Origin: Chloroflexota bacterium
Lineage (GTDB): Bacteria; Chloroflexota; Dormibacteria; Dormibacterales; Dormibacteraceae
Direction of reading: 5' to 3'
Length of the DNA stretch: 12,197 nucleotides
Assembly (NCBI GenBank): GCA_005879675.1
Contig: VBJE01000146.1
Span: 1 to 12,197, forward strand
The translations under genes were made by a program, and so were the position numbers. Positions 7,501-12,197 of the stretch are shown piece after piece. Within the stretch, counting starts at the first letter, position 1. Every line of letters starts with the position of its first letter. Under the pieces are notes generated by a model that was not told where the DNA came from, ran no database searches, and worked only from the letters and a program-made list of their open reading frames with translations.

Positions 7501-7996
7501 GCGGCTCGCGCGTGTAGCCGAGCTCGATCAGGCGGCCCGCGACGGTAACCGGGTCCGGGCCCTCGCCGGCCCGGAGCGCCACCGTGCTGTCGACGAGGTC
7601 CAGGCGCGAGATGGTCTGGCGTGTCATCGCCCGCCGCGAGGAGACGACGACGAGCGGATCCCCCGCGCTCAGCGCGGCGAGCGCTTCCAGCCGTCTCGTC
7701 ACCGCCTCGTCGAACGCCGGCGGCCGGTCGAGGAAGGAGACCGCCACCTCGGCGAAGACGTGGGTGGCGGGCTTGCCGGCGAGCCAGAGGCGGAGGTCGT
7801 CCGCGAACCGCTCCGGCCCGGGGACGAGGACTAGGACCTGCCTGCCTCGTTCCGCGACCGCGCGCGCGACCGCGCCCGCGACGATCGGCCACGCCGGCCG
7901 GGGCAGGCGCGCGACCTCCAGCTCGGAGGCGGCGCGCTCGATCCACGTCCCAAGCCTCGCCTCGGCCTCGATGACGCCGTGCCAGAGAGCCGTCAC
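4523..7996 (-). CDS. mfd: Transcription-repair coupling factor Mfd
   Basis: SF2 translocase that removes RNA polymerase stalled at DNA lesions and recruits UvrA. The 1157-residue length is typical. Visible: the UvrB-like N-terminal part with RGQFSLRGGILDVFP at about 168-182; the CarD-like RNA polymerase interaction domain starting near VVHVDHGIARFKGM at about 485; the helicase core with Walker A GDVGFGKTE at about 633-641, DEEH at about 735 and SLSATPIPRTLHMA; the TRG-type RGRVGRSGRRAYAYF at about 905; and the C-terminal UvrA-binding-type domain. The start is GTG at 7996, with GAGGAG (8002-8007) 5 bases upstream inside pth, and its first bases overlap the pth stop as GTGA. The gene is co-oriented with and coupled to pth and mazG. 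Confidence 0.98.
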   Translation of the reverse strand: MTALWHGVIEAEARLGTWIERAASELEVARLPRPAWPIVAGAVARAVAERGRQVLVLVPGPERFADDLRLWLAGKPATHVFAEVAVSFLDRPPAFDEAVTRRLEALAALSAGDPLVVVSSRRAMTRQTISRLDLVDSTVALRAGEGPDPVTVAGRLIELGYTREPLVEQRGQFSLRGGILDVFPSAADAPVRAEWVGDAIETLRLFDPENQRSVMAVSDVVIRTGRELLIGPDRGAEAVERLHSSVSLDTLRGDVRSEWDDELTRLGAGAAFAGIEFYAAYLDSSRPSLLDHVAADAVVLDFEPRRQLTDARTLLDETAMLAAAEAGGGELPRQFVLPTVQHLDDFGARPRLTVTAGEGAAEALDLGWFAGEPLVGQPRALAGFAARADAAAVVLATEQDERARALLDEAGVKAALREVELDLDLEVQPALGHAAVDLGAGFTQPALGLYVATDAELFGRVRRPSRGGRARTRAEDLTREFTLDFALDELVVHVDHGIARFKGMRLIESEGAHREYLELEYAEGDRLFVPVENLDRVQKYLGGEGAPSLHRLGTSDWTRARGRARRVVQDVAEDLLKIYSMREARPGIAFAPDTAWQQELESTFPYEETPDQVAALAEIKADMESDRPMDRLLCGDVGFGKTELALRAAFKAAMSGKQVAVLAPTTVLAQQHFHVFRERLKNFPVVVEMLSRFVDDETQERTVEGLKSGHVDIVVGTHRLLQRDVRFKRLGLLVVDEEHRFGVMQKERLKKLRTQLDVLSLSATPIPRTLHMAVGGIRDMSVIQTPPEERQPIKTYVTADDDELIHEAIERELARGGQVYYVHNRVRTIQKAAERVHRLVPEARVAVGHGQMSEDELATVMVDFESGKYDVLVCTTIIESGLDIPNVNTIIVERSDRFGLAQMYQLRGRVGRSGRRAYAYFLYDPRRSLTEGADKRLDVISGLHELGQGFKIALRDLEIRGAGNLLGTEQHGAIAAVGFEMYLQMLQSAVSKLRTGSEETAVADVLSTTEMNLDLPLDHFIPRSYIRDEKLRLTAYRQLANAEDEQELDSMLRSLRDRYGTAPAQLDNLAYSLRVKLRGQRMGLRGVIAEGHDIVIRVDPQRLLDVEELSHRMAGQISVGPNRIKMRRKGEGWQANLMTLLEEMAELYERSHAPVAS

Positions 7997-8598
7997 TTCA
8001 ACTCCTCGCAGCCCAGGGCGCCCGGGCGGTTGTAACGGTCCATCGCACGCTCGACTCCAGCGTCAAGGGCCAGCTCGAGGGCGTCTGCCACGCCGCCGAT
8101 CACCGCCGGCACCCGGTCCGCCTCGGCCCTGGTGAAACGCCCCAGCACGTAGTGGCGTCCCGACGCCGAGCCCTTGCGAGCCGGCTTGCCGATGCCGACG
8201 CGGAAGCGGACGAACTCGTCGGTCCCCAAAGACTCGATGATCGAGCGCACACCGTTGTGGCCGGCGCCCGACCCGCCCAGCCGGATGCGCATCCGGCAAA
8301 GCGGCAGGTCGAGCTCGTCGTAGACGACCCAGGTATCGGTCGCGGCGATGCCCGTGTCCTTCATCGCCTTCGCGACCGCCTGGCCGGACAGGTTCATGTA
8401 GGTCTGGGGCATCACCATCCAGAGCCCGCGCGACTCAGAGCGCCCGACGAGCGACTGCCAGCGCTTCTTGTCGATGCGCACGCCGAGGCGCCGAGCCAGC
8501 TCGCGCACGCACGCGAAACCGAGGTTGTGCCTCGTGTCGGCGTAGTCCGACTCGGGGTTGCCCAGGCCGACGATCAGGTGCTCTCGAGATTTTTCCAT
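7993..8598 (-). CDS. pth: Peptidyl-tRNA hydrolase Pth
   Basis: Releases tRNA from peptidyl-tRNAs dropped by the ribosome. The 201 residues carry the family motifs in order: IVGLGNPESDYADTRHNLGF with catalytic His24, PQTYMNLSG, YDELDLP, GGSGAGHNGVRSI and RFRVGIGKP. The length is normal. ATG at 8598 is the only sensible start given that the IVGLGNP strand begins at residue 9, yet no Shine-Dalgarno precedes it. The 48-base gap from ybeY contains a GC-rich hairpin and a possible TAAGAT -10 box overlapping the ybeY stop. The stop overlaps the mfd GTG start. A pth-mfd adjacency is also found in Bacillus-type neighbourhoods. Confidence 0.97.
   Translation of the reverse strand: MEKSREHLIVGLGNPESDYADTRHNLGFACVRELARRLGVRIDKKRWQSLVGRSESRGLWMVMPQTYMNLSGQAVAKAMKDTGIAATDTWVVYDELDLPLCRMRIRLGGSGAGHNGVRSIIESLGTDEFVRFRVGIGKPARKGSASGRHYVLGRFTRAEADRVPAVIGGVADALELALDAGVERAMDRYNRPGALGCEELK
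8002..8007 (-). promoter_or_regulatory. Ribosome binding site of mfd
   Basis: GAGGAG on the minus strand, 5 bases before GTG 7996 and inside the last codons of pth. It fixes the GTG start and the GTGA overlap with the pth stop. Confidence 0.8.
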
Positions 8599-8616
8599 GC
8601 AGGCGCAATAAGGCCC

Positions 8617-8630
8617 GCGGCGAGCGCCGC
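8617..8630 (-). repeat. GC-rich 6-bp hairpin in the ybeY-pth gap
   Basis: GCGGCG/CGCCGC arms around a two-base centre (realistically five pairs and a four-base loop), followed on the minus strand by GGGCCTTATT. The trailing sequence is only weakly T-rich, so terminator function is doubtful. It would lie in the pth leader if transcription starts near the possible TAAGAT box (8644-8649). Confidence 0.35.
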
Positions 8631-8646
8631 AGACCGTGTACCGATC

Positions 8647-9102
8647 TTAAAGGCGGCCGGCCGCGGGGGTTATTCCCGAACGGTCGAGCGCCGCGAGCGC
8701 AAGCCGCGTCATCTCCTTGCGCTCGCGGGCGGTGGCGTGGTCCCAACCAAGAAGATGAAGAAGGCCGTGCACGGACAGCAGGGCAAGCTCCGTGCCGGTG
8801 TCATGGCCGTATCGAGCGGCCTGTCGCTCGACTGCAGGCCATGAGATGGCGATATCGCCCAGGTGCTCGCCCTCGCCGGCGAACGAGAGCACGTCGGTCG
8901 CGTGCTCCTCCCCCGCGAACGCGCGGTTGAGGCTCGCCAGCTCCTCGTCCGTGGTTATCCGCACCGCGACCGAGCCTCCTCCCGCGGGCAGGCGCGCGGC
9001 GACCTCCGCAACCCGCGCCGCCCGGTTCAGCGCGCGGCGCACGAACGCCGGCGGCGGCCCCGCCCGCACGGCCTTCACGACTTCGACATCGAGTACAGTC
9101 AC
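8647..9102 (-). CDS. ybeY: Endoribonuclease YbeY (16S rRNA maturation)
   Basis: Zinc-dependent single-strand endoribonuclease involved in 16S rRNA 3'-end maturation and ribosome quality control. The 151-residue length is usual. It shows the zinc motif SVHGLLHLLGWDH with ligands His112, His116 and His122, and the upstream family segment HATDVLSFAGEGEHLGDIAIS (split by family-typical variation). The start is GTG at 9102, which places the first beta-strand (TVLDVEVV) at the N-terminus. No Shine-Dalgarno precedes it because the divergent epimerase start lies only 5 bases away, so translation may be leaderless. Next in the series is pth, 48 bases downstream. Confidence 0.95.
   Translation of the reverse strand: MTVLDVEVVKAVRAGPPPAFVRRALNRAARVAEVAARLPAGGGSVAVRITTDEELASLNRAFAGEEHATDVLSFAGEGEHLGDIAISWPAVERQAARYGHDTGTELALLSVHGLLHLLGWDHATARERKEMTRLALAALDRSGITPAAGRL
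9094..9099 (+). promoter_or_regulatory. Putative -10 box for the GalE-like gene
   Basis: TACAGT (TANNNT pattern) ends 8 bases before the GTG start at 9108. Initiation 7-9 bases after the hexamer would put the transcript start at or within two bases of the GTG, giving a leaderless mRNA. It lies within the first codons of the opposite-strand ybeY gene. No good -35 is visible. Confidence 0.4.
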
Positions 9103-9107
9103 GACCG

Positions 9108-9947
9108 GTGAAGATTCTCGTGACTGGCGGCGCGGGATTCATCGGCTCGCACGTCGTCGATGCATACATCACCGCGGGGCACGAGGTGGCGGTGCTCGAC
9201 AACATGAGCACCGGGCGCGAGGAGAACGTGAACTCTTCCGCGCGCGTGCACCGCGCCGATGTGCGGGACCTGGCGCAGGTGCAGGCCGCCATCGCGGCCT
9301 TCAGGCCCGAGCTCGTCAACCATCACGCCGCGCAGTCCGAGGTCCCGAGGTCGGTCGCGGATCCGGGCTACGACGCGCAGGTCAATGTCGTCGGCGGTCT
9401 CAACGTCCTCCGCGCTGCCGTCGACAACTCCGTGCGCAAGGTCATCTTCAGCTCCACCGGAGGCGCGCTCTACGGCGAGCCGGACGTCGTGCCCGCCGAC
9501 GAGGACCATCCGATCCGGCCGCTGTCGCCGTATGGCACCGGCAAGTTCGCCTTCGAGCAGTACCTTGCCACCTTCCAGCGGACATTCGGCGTCACCTTCA
9601 CCACCCTGCGCTACGCCAACATCTACGGCGCCCGGCAGGACTTCGCCGCGGAGGAAGGGCGCGTGGTGGCGATATTCGCCAGCAGGATGATCGAGGGCAA
9701 GCCGGTCACCATCGACGGCGACGGCAACCAGTCGCGCGACATGCTGCACGTCGGGGACGTCGCGACCGCGAACCTGGCCGCCCTCGAGCGGGGCGACGGC
9801 GGCACGTACCACGTCAGCTCCGGAACGAGCCGAGGTTCGGCCCGCCGCGCAAGGGCGACGTGTACCGGATCGCGCTCGACAACACGCGCGCCGCCGAGCA
9901 CCTCGGATGGCGCCCGCAGATCCAGCTCGAGGAGGGCTTGCGCCTGA
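9108..9947 (+). CDS. NAD-dependent epimerase/dehydratase (GalE-like), C-terminus out of frame
   Basis: Extended short-chain dehydrogenase acting on nucleotide sugars, most like UDP-glucose 4-epimerase. The Rossmann motif GGAGFIG is at 7-13, the cofactor Asp at 31, SSTGG at 115-119, and the catalytic YGTGK has Tyr142 and Lys146. RYANIYGARQ and the GDGNQSRDMLHVGDVA substrate-domain motif follow. Up to Thr240 (SSGT) the sequence is a normal family member. After that the frame encodes unlikely Arg/Ser/Thr-rich sequence to the stop at 9947, while the genuine C-terminus (EPRFGPPRKGDVYRIALDN...) continues in another frame to 9991. About 20 expected residues are missing at the junction. As read the 279-residue product is probably impaired. 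GTG 9108 is certain from the position of the first strand and has no Shine-Dalgarno. Confidence 0.85.
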   Translation: MKILVTGGAGFIGSHVVDAYITAGHEVAVLDNMSTGREENVNSSARVHRADVRDLAQVQAAIAAFRPELVNHHAAQSEVPRSVADPGYDAQVNVVGGLNVLRAAVDNSVRKVIFSSTGGALYGEPDVVPADEDHPIRPLSPYGTGKFAFEQYLATFQRTFGVTFTTLRYANIYGARQDFAAEEGRVVAIFASRMIEGKPVTIDGDGNQSRDMLHVGDVATANLAALERGDGGTYHVSSGTSRGSARRARATCTGSRSTTRAPPSTSDGARRSSSRRACA

Positions 9948-9991
9948 CGGTCGACTACTTCCGCGAGCAGATCGCCCGTCTCCAGGCGTAG
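9827..9991 (+). pseudogene. Out-of-frame C-terminal remnant of the GalE-like gene
   Basis: From 9827 a different frame from that of the upstream ORF encodes EPRFGPPRKGDVYRIAL followed by AAEHLGWRPQIQLEEGLR and TVDYFREQIARLQA, ending in TAG at 9989-9991. This is the standard C-terminal end of the GalE-like family. Relative to homologues, a segment of about 20 residues between SSGT and EPRF is missing, and the frame relationship requires the lost DNA to be 3n+1 bases (for example 58 or 61). Either a real deletion inactivated or shortened the gene, or the assembly dropped bases here. Confidence 0.8.
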
Positions 9992-10378
9992 TTGAGAGAG
10001 ATCGGCTGGCTCGACGTCCTCACATTTCTCCACGCCTACGGCGCTCGCGTCCTCGTGGTGTTCGCGGTCGTTCTCGGCCTGTGGGGCGCCTACCACTACT
10101 TCCGCAACGAGCGACTGGGCGGCGGCTTCCGCTCGACGTACGTGATCATGGCCGGCCTCACACCGGTGCAGGGCCTGCTCGGCGTCCTGGCTCTGCTTGC
10201 GGGCGGCCACGCCGCGGCGGGCCTGCTGCACATGGTCTACGGCGCGTTCGCGACCCTCTTCGTCCCGGGGGCGTACGCCTACTCGCGCGGCAACGACGCC
10301 CGGCGCGAAGCCCTCATCCTCGCCGGCGCGTCGTGGATCGTCGCGATTGCGTTCTTCAGGGGCATATCGACGGGATAA
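9992..10378 (+). CDS. Four-helix integral membrane protein of unknown function
   Basis: 128 residues with four predicted TM helices at about 11-33, 48-72, 74-98 and 104-124 and short polar connections. Three His residues sit at helix edges (His14 in FLHAYG, His35 in AYHYF, His80 in LLHMVYG), with Gly and Tyr nearby. This arrangement recalls small haem-binding membrane proteins, but I do not recognise the family firmly and no activity can be assigned. The start is TTG immediately after the TAG of the epimerase remnant; AGG lies 5 bases upstream inside that gene. It sits between two sugar-nucleotide epimerases and 13 bases before the second, so it is probably co-transcribed with them. A downstream GTG start is possible but would remove TM1. 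Confidence 0.78.
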   Translation: MREIGWLDVLTFLHAYGARVLVVFAVVLGLWGAYHYFRNERLGGGFRSTYVIMAGLTPVQGLLGVLALLAGGHAAAGLLHMVYGAFATLFVPGAYAYSRGNDARREALILAGASWIVAIAFFRGISTG

Positions 10379-10381
10379 CGT
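10376..10381 (+). promoter_or_regulatory. Possible -10 box before the second epimerase
   Basis: TAACGT (TANNNT pattern) overlaps the stop of the membrane protein gene and ends 10 bases before ATG 10392. It would produce a near-leaderless transcript. No convincing -35 is visible, and co-transcription from upstream is equally likely. Confidence 0.3.
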
Positions 10382-10391
10382 ATGCGGGACC

Positions 10392-11414
10392 ATGGATCCG
10401 AACGCGCGGTACGTCACAGATAAGGAAGAGCCGCTGACGGACAGGCCCGAACGACGCATCCTCATCACCGGCGGGGCAGGGTTCCTCGGCGTGAACGCCG
10501 CCGCGCACCTGATCAAGGAGGGCTGGCACGTCACCCTCCTCGACAACCTCAGCCGGCCGGGCACCGAGCGCAACCTCAAGTGGCTGATCACGCGGTACCC
10601 GAACCGCACGTCGTTCGTCAAGGAGGACGTGAGAAACGCCGACGCCCTCGCCGAGCACGTGCGCGACCAGGACGCCATCCTCCACCTCGCGGGCCAGGTC
10701 GCGGTCACGACGTCGCTCGTCGACCCGAACACCGACTTCGACGTCAACGCGCGTGGCACGCTCAACGTGCTCGAGGCCGTGCGCGTCCACAACCACGACG
10801 CGCCTTTTGTCTTCTCGTCGACGAACAAGGTGTACGGAAAGCTCGACCACAGCAGCTCAGCCTGCACGGAGACGCAGCCGATCGACTTTCACAGCCCGTA
10901 CGGGTGCAGCAAGGGGGCCGCGGACCAATACGTGAGGGACTACGCGCGGTGCTTCGCCATGAACACCGTCGTCCTGCGCCAGAGCTGCATCTACGGGGCG
11001 CACCAGTACGGCACCGAAGACCAGGGATGGGTCGCCCACTTCGTGCACTCGATCCTGAAGGAACGCGGGCTGACCATCTACGGCGACGGCACGCAGGTCC
11101 GCGACCTGCTCGACGCCCGCGACCTGAGCGCGCTGTACGCGATCGTCATCGACAAGATCGCGATCACACGCGGCGAGATCTACAACGTGGGCGGCGGCCC
11201 CGAGAACCAGCGCAACCTCCTGGAGGTCATCGACCAGGTGGGCGAGCTGACCGGCAAGAAACCGCATTTCAAGTTCGCCGATTGGCGCGAGGGCGACCAG
11301 GCCTTCTACGTCAGCGACATCGGCAAGGCGAAGCGCGACCTCGGATGGGAACCCAGGATCGACTTCGACCGCGGGCTACGCGAGCTCATCGCCTGGGCCG
11401 AGTCGGTCAGCTAG
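10392..11414 (+). CDS. NAD-dependent nucleotide-sugar epimerase (CDP-paratose 2-epimerase-like)
   Basis: Extended SDR enzyme of nucleotide-sugar metabolism. The Rossmann motif GGAGFLG is at 27-33, HLAGQVAVTTS follows the second half of the fold, SSTNKVYG precedes the active site, and FHSPYGCSKGAADQY supplies catalytic Tyr170 and Lys174. QSCIYGAHQYGTEDQGWV, YGDGTQVRDLLDARD and NVGGG complete the substrate domain. The combination of AGQVA-TTS, SSTNKVYG, HSPYGCSKGAADQY and DQGWV is characteristic of the CDP-paratose/CDP-tyvelose 2-epimerase (RfbE) group. The exact substrate is inferred, and tyvelose itself need not be made here. The 340-residue form starts at ATG 10392 without Shine-Dalgarno; a CTG at 10434 has AAGGAAG (10422-10428) at ideal spacing and would give 326 residues. 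The 3' end overlaps the convergent exosortase gene by 39 bases. Confidence 0.93.
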   Translation: MDPNARYVTDKEEPLTDRPERRILITGGAGFLGVNAAAHLIKEGWHVTLLDNLSRPGTERNLKWLITRYPNRTSFVKEDVRNADALAEHVRDQDAILHLAGQVAVTTSLVDPNTDFDVNARGTLNVLEAVRVHNHDAPFVFSSTNKVYGKLDHSSSACTETQPIDFHSPYGCSKGAADQYVRDYARCFAMNTVVLRQSCIYGAHQYGTEDQGWVAHFVHSILKERGLTIYGDGTQVRDLLDARDLSALYAIVIDKIAITRGEIYNVGGGPENQRNLLEVIDQVGELTGKKPHFKFADWREGDQAFYVSDIGKAKRDLGWEPRIDFDRGLRELIAWAESVS

Positions 11415-11948
11415 CAGCCAGCGCTGCGCGCCGGCCCAGAAGGCGAAGAGCCAGGCGATCGTCATCAATGTGCCGGCGTAGTCGTGGAAGACCACGGCGG
11501 GCCAGCGTCCGACTGTCGCCGCCAGCACGCACACGATCGCCACGCGGAGCACGTTGACCAGCACGGTCCCGAGCACGCCGATCACGATCACCTGGGCGGC
11601 GGCCTCGCGACTTCCGCCTCGCAGCCCCGCGACCAGGCTCAGCGCGAGCAGCACGAGGCTCTGCCACCCGATGCAGTTCCACGAGATGAACAGGTTGGCC
11701 GGACCGTCCGGACCCCAGACGACGAGCTGGTTTCCCGCCGCCGCCGCGTGCACCCCGACCAGTCCCAGCAGCGCGACGACCATGCGCGCCTCCACCGGGC
11801 TCACCGACTGCAGAGGCCCAGCCACGCCCAGACGCATCCCGGCCGCGGTCAGCAGGTCGTTGTAGCTGGTGATGAAAGGCAGCGCCAGCAGGATCAGGCA
11901 GCACGCCGCCAGGACGAGGATCTGCGGTGAACGTTCGCGACTCATCAC
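11376..11948 (-). CDS. Exosortase/archaeosortase family protein
   Basis: Membrane cysteine transpeptidase that cleaves C-terminal sorting signals of exported proteins, probably transferring them to a surface anchor. The 190 residues contain about five TM helices (roughly 10-29, 56-72, 96-110, 118-146, 156-176). The family's three conserved active-site positions are present: Cys92 in SWNCIGWQS, Arg135 in VNVLRVAIV and His155 in VFHDYAGT. It is a short form of the family. GTG 11948 overlaps the upstream stop as GTGA; ATG at 11945 is the next codon and equally possible. It directly follows, and is translationally coupled to, a gene whose product ends in a PEP-CTERM-like tail, which supports an enzyme-substrate pair. 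I cannot assign a named Xrt subfamily by eye. Confidence 0.9.
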   Translation of the reverse strand: MMSRERSPQILVLAACCLILLALPFITSYNDLLTAAGMRLGVAGPLQSVSPVEARMVVALLGLVGVHAAAAGNQLVVWGPDGPANLFISWNCIGWQSLVLLALSLVAGLRGGSREAAAQVIVIGVLGTVLVNVLRVAIVCVLAATVGRWPAVVFHDYAGTLMTIAWLFAFWAGAQRWLLADRLGPGDELA

Positions 11949-12197
11949 GACCGCCGCGTCCGCCAGCGGCGGGTGACCGCGGGAAGGAGCAGCGCCAGGC
12001 CGGCCAGCGGGAGCGCGAGCTCGGGGATGAAGATCGTCTGAGTGCTGGCCAGGTTGGTTGGCGTGGACGATGCGTCCGAGTTGAGCGTCAGGTTCACCGC
12101 GCCGACCGACGTGATGGACACGGTGAAGCAGAAGAACGATGCTGCGGGCACGGTCACATTGCCGCTGGGCGAGAACGAGGCCGTGGTCAACCCCGAA
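11945..12197 (-). CDS. Secreted protein with PEP-CTERM-like C-terminal sorting signal (5' end beyond window)
   Basis: The frame is open to the window edge, so only the last 83 complete codons plus stop are visible. The visible part is rich in Ser, Thr, Val and Asn, consistent with an exported beta-rich surface domain. The C-terminus is tripartite: FIPEL motif, hydrophobic helix ALPLAGLALLLPAV, then the basic cluster TRRWRTRRS. This is the architecture of exosortase substrates (PEP-CTERM, IPTL-CTERM, PEF-CTERM and similar), with an IPEL version of the motif. The stop TGA overlaps the start of the exosortase gene, so the two are one operon. A TTG at 12190 is in frame but is unlikely to be the true start, because no signal peptide would follow. 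Confidence 0.82.
   Translation of the reverse strand, partial: SGLTTASFSPSGNVTVPAASFFCFTVSITSVGAVNLTLNSDASSTPTNLASTQTIFIPELALPLAGLALLLPAVTRRWRTRRS

Noticed and set aside
9099..9812. 237-residue minus-strand frame opposite the GalE-like gene
   Set aside because: Shadow composition with no family motifs; ybeY occupies the adjacent minus strand in another frame.
9623..10867. 414-residue minus-strand open frame opposite the epimerases
   Set aside because: Shadow of two genes with clear Rossmann and YxxxK motifs on the plus strand.
12188..12190. TTG at 12190 as the start of the sorting-signal protein
   Set aside because: The frame stays open to the window edge and the TTG would give a protein without an export signal, inconsistent with its tail.
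1..12197. CRISPR array, insertion sequence, integrase or attachment site
   Set aside because: No regularly spaced direct repeats, transposase/integrase motifs or terminal inverted repeats were seen; the tRNA 3' ends show no duplicated copy nearby.

Overview
The window is a high-GC bacterial chromosome segment with three blocks. The gene order ybeY-pth-mfd-mazG-ftsB-(tRNAs)-tilS-ftsH resembles the conserved pth-mfd-mazG-divIC-tilS-ftsH neighbourhood of Firmicutes and Actinobacteria. High GC, frequent GTG/TTG starts and apparently leaderless genes point to an actinobacterium or a high-GC Chloroflexota/Dormibacterota-like lineage. I cannot fix the phylum from sequence alone. No plasmid, phage, IS or CRISPR signature is visible.

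Block 1 (1-9102, all minus strand) is a compact housekeeping cluster. Read in its own direction it holds ybeY (rRNA maturation), pth (peptidyl-tRNA hydrolase), mfd (transcription-repair coupling factor), mazG (NTP pyrophosphohydrolase), ftsB/divIC (division), initiator tRNA-fMet, a 27-residue very basic protein, a second CAU-anticodon tRNA, tilS (tRNA-Ile lysidine synthase) and ftsH (membrane AAA protease, cut by the window edge). Several neighbours overlap by 4 bases (GTGA or TTGA), which suggests translational coupling. The tRNAs are embedded within the series, and the second ends 7 bases before tilS. hpt, usually between tilS and ftsH in related neighbourhoods, is absent here.

Block 2 (9108-11414, plus strand) starts 5 bases from the ybeY start codon in the opposite direction. 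It holds a GalE-like NAD-dependent epimerase with a frameshifting internal deletion near its 3' end, a four-helix membrane protein of unknown function, and a second NAD-dependent epimerase closely resembling CDP-paratose 2-epimerases. This is a nucleotide-sugar/surface-glycan module.

Block 3 (11376-12197, minus strand) converges on block 2 with a 39-base overlap of coding sequence. It holds a small exosortase/archaeosortase-family membrane transpeptidase with Cys92, Arg135 and His155 visible. Immediately upstream and overlapping it is the 3' end of a Ser/Thr-rich secreted protein ending in a PEP-CTERM-like tripartite tail (IPE motif, hydrophobic helix, Arg cluster). This looks like a sorting enzyme paired with a dedicated substrate, next to sugar-nucleotide genes, and is the most interesting part of the window.

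There is no stretch above 300 bases without a gene.
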